The position numbers and the translations under genes are program-made. From NCBI GenBank assembly GCA_006384855.1, contig VCJN01001836.1, forward strand, positions 1-64,000: a DNA stretch of 64,000 nucleotides. Direction: 5' to 3'. The notes under the pieces are model-generated. The model was not told the DNA's origin, searched no databases, and was given only the letters and a program-made list of their open reading frames with translations. Source of the stretch: Tetraselmis striata. Lineage: Eukaryota > Chlorophyta > Chlorodendrophyceae > Chlorodendrales > Chlorodendraceae. How positions within the stretch are numbered: the first letter of the stretch is position 1; each line of letters begins with the position of its first letter. Below are positions 13,401 through 22,862 of this stretch, one piece after another.

Positions 13401-14879
13401 ATTCGGGCCGTCAAAAGAGCGGCGACCGATCTTTCTCCTTGCAAGTGCGTGCCTTAAATCGTCACTCTACCTCCTAAAAGGCTCGGTTTCCAGGGGTTAC
13501 CTGATGCCTCAGCGCCCGCTCTAGCTGCAGAAGCTGAGGCTGCACGGCTCTTCTTCGCCGCCGGCTGCTCGGGCACAGAAGATGACGCCTTGTGTTTTCT
13601 CCCGACTAGCGCTCCGAGCGCATCGAATTCTTTTGCTTTCTCGGTAGGTTTTGATGTCCGCTTGGACCTTCGACCTATAAATATCATGTGCTGTCAGACC
13701 GTTTCGTCCCACTGATGACAGACCGTTTCGTCCCACTGATGACATACCGTTTCGTCCCACTGATGACAAACCGTTTCGTCCCACTGATGGCAAAACTTTT
13801 CGTCCCGCTGATGACAGACCGTTTCGTCCCACTCGTGACAGAACGTTTCGTCCCACTGATGACAAACCGTTTCGTCCCACTGATGACATACCGTTTCGTC
13901 CCACTGATGACAGAACGTTTCGCCCCACTGATGACAGAACGTTTCGTCCCGCTGATGACAAACCGTTTCGTCCCGCTGATGACAAACCGTTTCGTCCCAC
14001 TGATGACAGACCGTTTCGTCCCGCTGATGACAGAACGTTTCGTCCCGCTGATGACAAACCGTTTCGTCCCACTGATGACAAACCGTTTCGTCCCACTGAT
14101 GACAAACCGTTTCGTCCTGCTGATGACAGACCGTTTCGTCCCACTGATGACATACCGTTTCGTCCCACTGATGACAAACCGTTTCGTCCCGCTGATGACA
14201 AACCGTTTCGTCCCACTGATGACAAACCGTTTCGTCCCACTGATGACATACCGTTTCGTCCCACTGATGACAAACCGTTTCGTCCCACTGATGACAAACC
14301 GTTTCGTCCCGCTGATGACAAAACTATTTTCAATACATTATGTACTGCGGTTTAAGAATGTAATGTCTTCAAGTACTGCGCTTCACACTAATATTAAACC
14401 ACTCCTTACGGCGGAGTACAGGCAGAGGTTCCCCCTGGCCGCTCTTCACCCCCACCCCCTCCCACCACCAATTAGCATCCTTACTGCTTGCCGCAGCTGC
14501 CTCGACGGGACGTAATACTACCCTGCAGGACCCTGATGCCGCTCGTCTCGTTTGGGTTTCTATTCTCACTCGTCTGCCTACACCTCGAGCGGTCCTAGAT
14601 TACACCGCTTCTACAGGGAACCCTAACCGAACTCGCTAGATCTGGCCGCATCACGCGTCGAGCAGGCAGGCGGCTACTGTACGCTGCCACTCGTCTGCCA
14701 ACACCTCGAGTGGTCCTAGATTACACCGCTTCTACAGGGAACCCTAACCGAACTCGCTAGATCTGGCCGTATCACGCGTCGAGCAGGCAGGCAGCTACTG
14801 TACGCGCGCGCAACTCACCTGGGGTGGCGTCGTCCTTGTCTTCCTTGTCCTTGGCAGGCTCGTTCTTCTTCGGCGCCAT
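7431..14879 (-). CDS. Transposon-borne protein with N6/N4 DNA methyltransferase-like C-terminus
   Basis: My model has about 15 exons: 14879-14819, 13674-13501, 13437-13309, repeated small exons within 13228-12850, 12762-12706, 12598-11973, 11889-11350, 11237-10803, 10217-10018, 9946-9670, 9585-8797, 8706-8415, about 8355-8087, 8023-7815 and 7748-7431 (roughly 1,500 aa). The N-terminus is basic with an NLS-like PAAKKSR and a Glu/Pro repeat tract. The middle is unrecognised. The last four exons follow the order of PF01555-type (beta-class) methyltransferases: a motif IV-like IADALFG (about 8515-8545) followed by WGTDDFNDVFAFARQ; HFFIHLSDQQLG (about 8253-8300); LTWAKD and AEYYLYVRKPP (about 8210-8131); and the SAM-binding DVTAGTGTTA (about 7870-7837). 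The catalytic D/SPPY position reads DALF, so activity is doubtful. Defects: in-frame TAA at 12344-12342, TAG at 10145-10143 and 9564-9562, a one-base frame slip just before the DVTAGTGTTA motif, and a phase mismatch at the 8415/8355 junction. Confidence 0.6.
10262..10698 (+). repeat. 24-bp minisatellite array 1
   Basis: About 18 tandem copies of a 24-bp unit built around CCGTTTCGTCCC followed by RCTGATGACA, with one- or two-base variants. The array lies wholly inside the intron between exons 11237-10803 and 10217-10018 of the minus-strand methyltransferase-like gene. Because 24 is a multiple of three, long repetitive frames appear in every register. These are not genes. Confidence 0.9.
12840..13240 (-). 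repeat. Exon-containing tandem triplication
   Basis: Three copies of a segment of roughly 110-180 bp stand head to tail. Each contains a small exon encoding a Lys/Glu-rich linker (SKGRAHEP, SKESKGKEKVSET). The best-preserved copy is an exon of 93 bp (13228-13136) bounded by AG and GT. It is symmetric (phase 1 in, phase 1 out), so copying it does not disturb the reading frame. The two other copies are partly fused, with loss of the intervening splice sites. Confidence 0.7.
13686..14318 (+). repeat. 24-bp minisatellite array 2
   Basis: About 26 copies of the same 24-bp unit as at 10262-10698, in the same plus-strand orientation. The array fills the proximal part of intron 1 (14818-13675) of the methyltransferase-like gene and ends about 12 nt from its acceptor site. 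Confidence 0.9.
14562..14806. repeat. About 121-bp tandem duplication in intron 1
   Basis: Two nearly identical copies, each containing ACACCTCGAG, GGTCCTAGATTACACCGCTT and ATCACGCGTCGAGCAGGCAG, stand in tandem within intron 1 of the minus-strand transposon gene, next to the donor side. Confidence 0.85.
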
Positions 14880-15421
14880 TCTGGCGGTAGGTAGGTTGAC
14901 GCGGTAGATGAGCGGGTTTCTTGGTGGGAAGGGGTGAGGGAGAGGTGGAAATGACGTGGTTTCTGTCTGCCGCCGCTCTGACCCCTGCTGGACCAACGGC
15001 GCGCGTGCGCACACTATAGTGTACCTCGTCGTCGTCATCAGATTCAGGTATTTTGCACCGCGACGAATATACAGGGCTAACTACTGCGACTATATATTAC
15101 TATTACTGGAAGATAAAATATTCCCTACTCGAGAGTCATAGCGGTACGAGAGTACAGTGGCGTGGCAATAATATTCCTTCATGAGATGATATATTCCTTG
15201 GATTGGATTCGGGTGTACTTACTAGTATAGAACTATTTCCGACATACGAAAGAAACACGAAATAACACGGTATTTGAGTCATCAATTATTTTGACCCGTA
15301 GCTGGATATTATGCACCCCGGTCAACGGCCCGTCCGAGAACGGTCATCGGCCGTCACTCTTCCTCACCACATATCACAGTCCTTCACCCCCCCCCCCCCC
15401 CACCCACTCGCCCCGCGCTGC
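14880..15421. promoter_or_regulatory. Putative bidirectional promoter of the transposon
   Basis: This 0.54-kb non-coding stretch separates the two divergent transposon genes and must contain both promoters. It is more AT-rich than the flanking exons between about 15040 and 15300 and includes a C-run at 15389-15402. No specific promoter element is assigned. Confidence 0.45.
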
Positions 15422-18400
15422 ATGGCGGCGGTCGAAAGCATGGCCTCTTCTCCAGGATCCGGCGCGTCGGACACTACAGTTACATTACCGCTGTGTTCGT
15501 GCCGCAGCGGGTACTCGTGTGATTGCGACGCGCGTGCGAGTGATCGTAAGGAGCCTGAGAAAAGGAAGTACACGTGGGGCAAGGGCTGCGATGAGGTCGC
15601 CGAAAGCGATAATGGCAAGGTCTCGTCTCTGATCAGCAAGCGCACCTCTCGCGATTGTATCCGCCTCATGCTCGCCAAGGAGGCTAGCGAGCAGTCGCCA
15701 TGCTGTTCGCGCAAGTGCGTGCACAAGCTATACACACAGTGCGGAGAGGCCCTCGTTGATGCCGTGTTGGACCGTGCGTTGACCGTATACTCTGGCAATC
15801 AGAACCGCTCCTTTGACCGGCTCGCTCAGGTTCTCAGGGGTGGCTACGAGTCGGCATCCGACAAGTTCGATTACATGTTCGATCACGGTGGCTACTTGCG
15901 ATCTTTCGATCATCGCGGCCCCATCTACACGTGTGGGCGTGCGTGGGAGGTCTTGCATCAGGTCTCGAAACACAGACGTCTCGTGATCCAGCGGTCGGTG
16001 GTGGATAACGAACCCACGTACATCAGGCAGCGCAAGCAATACGAGAGCAGACAAACCGGACCGAGGGAGCATGTGCGCATGTTTCTCGAGCACTTCTTCT
16101 CGGATGACCTCGGTCACGTCGAGATCATGCCTTTTCATGACGGAAACAGCGAGACCTTCAAGAAGCACCTACCTCCCTGGATGACCAAGATTTGCGTCTA
16201 CTACTGCTACAAGTCGTGGGCCGAGGACGACAACGCCATTCTCCGTGGTGAGGCCCATTTTGTCCCACTGATGACATACCGTTTCGTCCCGCTGACGACA
16301 AACCGTTTCGTCCCGCTGATGACAAACCGTTTCGTCCCACTGAGGACAAACCGTTTTGTCCCGCTGATGACAGACCGTTTTGTCCCACTGATGACAGACC
16401 GTTTCGTCCCGCTAATTACACACCGTTTTTGTCCCGCTGATGACAAACCGTTTCGTCCCACTGATGACAGACCGTTTCGTCCCGCTGATGACAAACCGTT
16501 TCGTCCCACTGATGACAGACCGTTTCGTCCCACTGATGACAAACCGTTTCGTCCCACTGATGACAGACCGTTTCGTCCCACTGATGACAAACTGTTTCGT
16601 CCCGCTGATGACAAATCGTTTTGTCCCACTGATGACAAACCGTTTCGTCCCACTGATGACATGCCGTTTTGTCCCACTGATGACAAACCGTTTTGTCCCG
16701 CTGATGACAAACCGTTTCGTCCCGCTATCGCCAGAACGTTTAGTCCCACCGACGCCGGACCGATTTCGTCCCACTGATGACAGAACGTTTCGCACCGCTC
16801 ATGGCATACCGTTTCGTCCCACCGACCACAAAAGTATTTGTCCCACATAATTAGCCGATATCGTCCCACTGCAGAGAGAACGTCTTAACCCACTGTTGAG
16901 AGACGGTTTTGTCCCACTACTGACATACCGTTTCGTCACACTGATGACGGATTGTTTCGCCATGCTGATTACAGAATTATTCACCCACTACCGATATAAT
17001 TATTTCGACCACTTTAGACCGAACTTTTCTGTCTCGCATTATGAGACCTTATTTGTATACCGACCTATCATGCCCCTGCCCCTTTGTAGATTTGGCTACC
17101 GAGAGCGAAGTGAAGCTCGCATCGTTCGACACTTTCCGCCGGACTTGGAAGGAAGACTTCCCGGATGTCACCACGCCGAAGGTGAAGCGATTCAGCCACT
17201 GTCCCATATGCGCGGCGGGCAAAGCACTCAGAGACCAAGCTCGCGAGATTTGCACAAAGGACATGACGCCAGAGGAACGTCAAGTGCACCGTCAACATCA
17301 GCAGCTGGTGAGGCGTCAGGTCAGAGCTGAGCAGAAGGTACACCTCGAGAGAGTGCGCCAGGAACGAAGGGATCTAAACAACGCCGTCTTCCAGTCGCGC
17401 CTTGGCCATGGAAACTTCTTCTTCTTCGAAATTGATAGCATGGACTCCGCGAAGACCCTGCTGCCTCACTAGGTTCGCATCCCCAAGACTGTGAAGCCCG
17501 ACATGCTCCTCAAGTACCACCTCACCTGTGTGAAGTACGACGGATACCGCCCGGACGACATCTACTACTACACCAACACCATCCCCCACGATTCGTCCAC
17601 GACGTGCACTCTGATATGGATCACGATCATGAAGGTGAGCTCGTTAGCCTCCCGATAGGTTCGCCGTGGTTGTCCGGTAGCCATGGACTGATGAAATCTT
17701 GTCTGCGATGCAGGAAATTCAACACCGTAGTAGAAAGATTCCGTACATCAGAATCCAGATGGACAACACCGTCACGGAGAACAAGAATAGGAACGTGGCG
17801 GCCCTCTGCAATTGGCTTGTGTCTATCGGCATCTGCGACGTCATTCATTTGGTCTTCTTGCCTGTCGGGCACACTCACGAACGGGTTGACCAGATCTTCA
17901 GCCGCATCAGTCTTGCGCTATCTCGCAGCTCCGCCTACACAATCGAGGCCTTTCTTGACTTGGTGGCGAAGGCATTCTCGCCCACTCCGGAGATTGCTGA
18001 GCTCTCATTCTCCCTCGACTTCTCTGAGTGGTTAAGGCCCCATTTCCAAGACCACATTCAGGACATCAGTAAGCCGCACAAATTCGAGTTCACCCGTGAC
18101 GACGCCGCCGCGTCTGGCGGCTCGTTGCGCACCGCGTTGTGGTCCAACACACCGCTTTCTGAGCCCGTGCAGATCTTGAAGAGCGCGCCAACTAGGACGC
18201 CCGGGATTCGTGCGGGCCGGCCCCTTTTGTACGCTCTCTTCGACAAAAAGAAGCCCGACGCGGTGAAGGTCCAGAGGTACTTGGATGATTTCAAGAAGGT
18301 CAGGTCGTACATCACGGACCTGGCGGTCCAGTGGCACTTCTCCCCAGTCGAGCGCGAGAGCTGGAAGAATCTCCTCGACGACTTGGATGAGATGCAAACT

Positions 18401-19360
18401 GCTCCTTCGGCAGCTTTCTCCGGGTTCTGGCCGCAACGGAAAGAGGAAGTTGACGACTTCTTGCGCGAGCACGGGCAGACCGCGCCTGCTGAGGCACGTC
18501 ACGCGATGGCTACCAACGCAGACCTCAACAATGCCGAAGCCGCTCGGGTTGAAGCCGAGGTTCGTGCTCAAGTGCTTGAAGATGACAGCGCCTTCCGGGG
18601 AGTTCACGCCGGCGCCAAGGAGAGGCTTCATAACAACACATCGCCCAGCGATGCAAAGGGCTCGAACCTCGTTGTCATCGACGTCTCCGATGTGAGTCCC
18701 ATTGTTTGTCATTTTTGTCCTTTACGGGACAAAACAATTTGGTTCATCTACCTTGCTTGTTATTTTGTCCCAACCGGGACAAAATGGCGTGGCGTCTCGC
18801 TCAGGACTAACATAGTTCGCGGTCTTGGTCATCGTTAGGTGCATGAGGAAGACAAGTGCCGTGAAACTCTTGGTGATTGGGAGTCGAGATTCGTCATCGG
18901 GCTTGTGAAGTCGCGCGAGACTACCGAAGACACGTTGACCGTGGCCGTATACGAGCCCTTCCATGCCGATGCAAAGGGCAAACCCCTCATGCCCCTATGG
19001 TTGTACGCGTTGACAAAAGGAGGGAAGAAGCCAGTTGACACAAGCTGGGAGAAGTGCCTGACGCTTCCTTGGAAGCTTGTTGAAGCCGTCCCCCTATCGT
19101 ACGCGAAGGCCATCCACGACGCGTCGGGAAGTCGAGAGGTGTTCAACGAGGACGGCACCATGGTCAGAAAGAAGTGGTACGGTAAAAGCGTCCAAGTCGT
19201 GAAGACATATGCGCAAACTGGGTGGCAAATCAGCCAGCCACGAAACAACTGCGTCCACGTCATGTCAACCACCCCAGCGCAACGCAAACCCGGCGGAGTC
19301 GTCAAGTTTAACGTAGCCACGAAGAAGGACTTGCTTGAGTTGGGGATGCTCAACGAATAA
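15422..19360 (+). CDS. VGHTH-type (DUF7869-like) putative DDE transposase
   Basis: Four exons with matching phases: 15422-16247, 17090-17634, 17714-18691, 18839-19360 (about 956 codons). Exon 1 has Cys-rich pairs (CSCRSGYSCDCD, CCSRKC) and ends with the region before the catalytic core. Exon 2 has CPICAAG and EIDSMDSAKTLLPH. Exon 3 opens with the family signature QMDNTVTENKNR and FLPVGHTHERVDQIFSRIS. The two Asp positions and the GHTH block look like an RNase H-fold active site, which would make this the element's transposase. Proteins with this signature are common in eukaryotic genomes and mostly uncharacterised, so the transposase role is inference. Intron 1 is filled with the 24-bp array. 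One in-frame TAG (17470-17472) interrupts exon 2 where flanking family-like sequence continues. The gene ends with TAA. I chose the start at 15422 because it follows the pyrimidine-rich leader; an in-frame ATG lies upstream. Confidence 0.7.
16254..16990 (+). repeat. 24-bp minisatellite array 3
   Basis: About 20 regular copies of the same 24-bp unit (16254-16730), followed by about ten progressively degenerate ones. The whole array lies inside intron 1 (16248-17089) of the VGHTH gene. Orientation on the plus strand equals that of arrays 1 and 2, although the host gene here is on the other strand. Confidence 0.9.
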
Positions 19361-20250
19361 ACTATCAGCAACGTCTTGTGGCTAGCTAGCCGCTGGATGT
19401 AATAATCATAATAAATATTGATTTCATTGCCTCATCTTTTCCCATTTTGGACAAAATGCTCCAAAACCAACATTGGATATGCGTCGCGGCTGGCCTTCAT
19501 GCATGCTGTTGAATGCTGCACTGCACCCAAGGTCTACAAACCCAAGCTACATCACCAGTGAGTCTTAAGTACTGATAGTAAACCCGGGAACTAGGGTATA
19601 AACAAACCCTACGGTGCAAAATGAATTCCACGGCGCAAAATAGGTTAAACTAATGTTCATAGCACAATAGGTGGCGAAACTCGTCGCGCGTCACGTGCAA
19701 CTTCTCGTCGGTGAGGTAGCAGTCCGACTCGTCGTGGCGCGGGTTCCACAGTCCGGGGGTGGCGAGTCCTACATGGGGCATAGACTCGCCGTATGCCCAC
19801 GGCAGGTTGTCGATTTAGTCGCGCGGGTCGATGAACGCCGCGTAGTGGCCTAGAGATTTTGCAGGGAAACCGGGGGGAGGGTCGTCCTCCCCGTTGTCAC
19901 TCTCGAGGCCTGGCGGGGATAGATTTTTGCGGCGGCGGTTGTTAAATGGAAAAGTTTGTGCGAGAGTCTAGCTTGTCGAGTTGCAGCGGCATCCGCCGCA
20001 CCAGCGCAGTCTGTAGTGAAGCTAGCGGTGTCAGTTATTGTTGAACTGCTAGCGGCGTTGCCTCCACCGCCCCCCTCCAAATCGTATAGGTCGTCAGGCA
20101 GCCGTGTGTTGCCCTCAGTGCGGCATGCTGTCGTTATCGCAGTCGCGGCGAGCGGCTGGCGTCGAACGTCATTGTGAGATCGTGTTCCACCTTGCTTGCG
20201 AGACTGCAAAAGTCTCGATGCCGTTGTGCTAACTGGAAGCTGGCGCAAAG

Positions 20251-21289
20251 GCAGAGGGTGGGGACACCACCGCGTCGCGGGGCATCATATAGGGGTGAGG
20301 GACGCGCACGGGCGTGGGCACACAGGTGTAGCGTACCAGCAGCCGCGTACGGCGGAACTTGTAACGTCGGGCAGTAACATCCGTCGTACATAGCCCCGTG
20401 TAATTCAAACTTCTATAATTCTCAATGTGACCAGAAAAGTAATAAGTAAGACTACTAAAAACTCGACCCCTAGGATTCCGAAAATCGAAAATGCCAATGA
20501 CCCTTTATGAAACTCTACAGGTGGAACAGGTTTCCACATTATACCCTGAAATGCGCATGTAGCGACAGCCCACCCCCGAACAAGGATTCAAGTTGCTTTG
20601 GAAAACTAGCAGATTCCAAATCCTTGGGGTAGAATTTCCAGTCCAAAGTATCTTAACTTTGTTCACATGAGCTATAGGTGCAATGTAAATGGCAATAATG
20701 TACGGAATTCTATTCGGTACCCGAACCGTCCCGCCATCTTTTTCGTACGAGGTTGTACGTTTATCGGCATGCCCGCTGTCCGGCGCCTGGCGTTTTTATA
20801 CGGGGGGCATAAGGCCTAACATGTGTGCGGAAATTTCCCGCTTCGCAATCAGTGGGCTGGAAACAGCCAGCCGGAAACAAGCCATTCGTTACAGAGATGG
20901 GGCCCCGTGGACCACCCCGCCTAAGGCGCAGCTATAATAACCACATGAGATATGGCAGTAGCTTCCTGCCGAAGACGGGCACACCGAATATTTGGAAGTT
21001 GTTGGCCATTGACTTCCTCCGAGTGAGAGGAAGGCACAAAAGTCGGCACCGCCGAGGCTTGCCTTTCATCCGCCATGCTGGACGGTCGAACACAAAGACT
21101 CCACGGTAGCGGTTGCTCCTCGCTGGCTTGACTAGCCTTGCGCTTCGGCCGAGGCTGAAAGTCGTCGGCCTCAGCTAGCTGCAGTCGTCATACGACGCTG
21201 CTTCCGAGCACGCACGACGAATGCCGGGTTATGCTTGAACGGCGGCATCCAGCATGTTGCCACCCGAAATGCACCAGCAAAGCGCCTAT
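20251..21289. other. No gene recognised
   Basis: Moderately AT-rich sequence with no convincing open frame, repeat or RNA gene. It separates the DIRS-like fossil from the 180-bp satellite. Confidence 0.4.
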
Positions 21290-22862
21290 ATTTCAGCAAT
21301 GGCTTATTATATTAAATGTAGCATAGGGCGCTGACTTATAGCAGAAACGCCCCCTCTCCTTGGTTTTTTTTGATAGCAACTCTGCAGCCTTGTTGTGCTG
21401 GCGCCGCGTCGGAGGCGCCGTAGTATCTGCCTTCTGGGTAGTGCCTTTTGTGCCACATGGCGATAAGATAATTAGCAAGCCATAGAAATACAAAGGCGCA
21501 CAACAACATTACATCGCAGTAAGGTCACCCACCTTGGCAAATGGCGTCCCTATTTCGAGGCTCGCTAAGGATTGTCGGCAGCAAGGCGAGGGAGTGCAGC
21601 TAGCAGTCGGGGGGGGGGAGAGGTGTGGGTAGGTCGAACGCGATGGCGACATAATAATTAGCAAGCCGAAAAACTACTAAGGTGCTCAACAAAATTAAAT
21701 CGCAGAAAGGCCGCCCACCTTGGCGACTCGCGGCGCCTCTTTCGAGGCCGGCTGCAACTAGGCCGCACCGGGGGCTGGGGAGACGTCGCTAGTGCCAACT
21801 TTTACAGCGGGGGCAGCGGGTGCGTCGCTCGTGCCAGCTTTTGCAGTCGGGGGGTATGGGTCGAATGTGCGACGGCGACATAATCAGCAAGTCGGAAACT
21901 AAAAAACCCCCAACATAGCCTTACATCGCAGAAAGGCCGACCACCTTGCGACTGGCGTCGCTTCTTTTGAGGCCGGTTGCGACTATGCGGCAACAAGGCG
22001 AGGGGGTGCGCCGCTCTTGCAGCTAGCAGTCGGGAGGGGGGGGGGGTGGGTTAGGTCGAACGCGCGATCGATGGCGACATATTTAGCAAGCCATAAAAAT
22101 GCAAAGGTGGACAACAACATTATGTCGCAGCAAGACCGCCCGCCTTGGCGACTTGCGTCACCTCGATCGAGGCCGGCTGCGACTCGTCGGCATCGGGCGA
22201 GGGGATGCGTCGCTCGTGCCAACTTTGGCACTCGGGGGCTATCGCTCGGTGAAACGTGCGATGGCGACATAATAATTTGCCAAAACTACAAAAACCTAGC
22301 ATAGCCTTACCTCGCAGCAAGGCCGCCCACCTTGTCGACTGGTGGCGCCTGCGAGCCGGCTGCGACTCGTCGGCAGCAAGGCGAAGGGGTGCGTCGCTCG
22401 TGCCACATTTTGCACTGGGCTGTCGGTGGAACGTGCGATGGCGGCATAATCAGCTAGTCGAAAACTTAAACAGCCTAGCATAGCCTTACATCGAAGCAAG
22501 GCCGCCCACCTTGGCGGCTGGCGTCGCTTCATTCGAGGCCGGCTGCGACTCGACGGCAGCAATGCAAGGGGGTGCGTCGCTCGTGCTTTGCAATCGGGGG
22601 CTGTGGGTCGAACGTGCGATGGCGACATAATTAGCAAGCCGAAAACAACTGAAGCCCAGGACAACATTACATCGCAGCAAGGTCGCCCACCTTGGCGACT
22701 GGCGTTGCTTCTTTTGAGGCCGGCTGCAACTCGTCGGCAGCGGAGGCAGAGAGTGCGTTGCTCGTGCCAGCTTTTTGGGGCTGTCGGGCGATCGTGTAAT
22801 GGCGACATAATTAGCAATCCGTAAAAATACAAAGGTGCCCCGCACTACCACAGCATTATATC
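21290..22862. repeat. About 180-bp tandem satellite, 8 degenerate units
   Basis: A landmark related to GATGGCGACATAATTAGCAA recurs near 21460, 21643, 21873, 22071, 22260, 22438, 22618 and 22798. The spacing is 178-230 bp, converging on 178-180 bp in the last units. Each unit also holds CCGCCCACCTTGGCGACT, GAGGCCGGCTGCGACT and a GTGCGTCGCTCGTGCC block. Units are 75-90 percent alike by eye. Short open frames crossing the units are repetitive and not genes. Confidence 0.85.

Larger units (their letters stand above)
7171..19646. mobile_element. 12.5-kb DNA transposon with divergent transposase-like and methyltransferase-like genes
   Basis: The outer ends are inverted repeats of about 16 bp: AACCTATTTTGCCCCG at 7172-7187, and the complement of the right end (19631-19646) reads AACCTATTTTGCGCCG. 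The flanks resemble an imperfect target-site duplication, AAACAGTAATG (7160-7170) against AAACTAATG (19647-19655). The element splits the gag region of the DIRS-like fossil. Two genes diverge from a shared 0.5-kb region: a plus-strand VGHTH-type gene (15422-19360) and a minus-strand gene ending in an N6/N4 methyltransferase-like domain (14879-7431). Three arrays of one 24-bp unit, all in the same orientation, occupy introns. Coding exons keep phase over about 2,400 codons apart from a few defects, so the copy is moderately young but probably decayed. The superfamily is not established. Confidence 0.7.
3592..20250 (-). mobile_element. DIRS-like retroelement fossil with nested insertions
   Basis: Minus-strand pieces appear in the order expected of a DIRS-type element. 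From high to low coordinate they are: a gag-like region (about 20250-19650, continuing at 7165-6600); the first half of the reverse transcriptase (about 6413-5963, with SILFLVPKP, IIDLR, LQSGFYAIGI and GWSLSPY); the second half (about 4490-3800, with ILPYAVDF and SMEHALHLRQRL); and RNase H (3794-3592, with VLLHDDNHAVCHVL and RRLWCLLDSHGIYLHARYI). The RNase H sequence and the YxDD-type core are characteristic of DIRS/PAT elements rather than LTR elements. A 12.5-kb DNA transposon (7171-19646) lies in its gag region and an R1 retroposon (4491-5953) in its RT. The element is broken, with several further lesions besides the two insertions. A tyrosine recombinase domain was not recognised. It must be older than both insertions. 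Confidence 0.75.

Noticed and set aside
10262-16990. Long repetitive open frames (FVPLMTDR-type and others) on both strands in the three arrays
   Set aside because: A 24-bp unit without stop codons is open in every register. The arrays fall between good splice sites of flanking exons, so they are intronic DNA repeats, not proteins.
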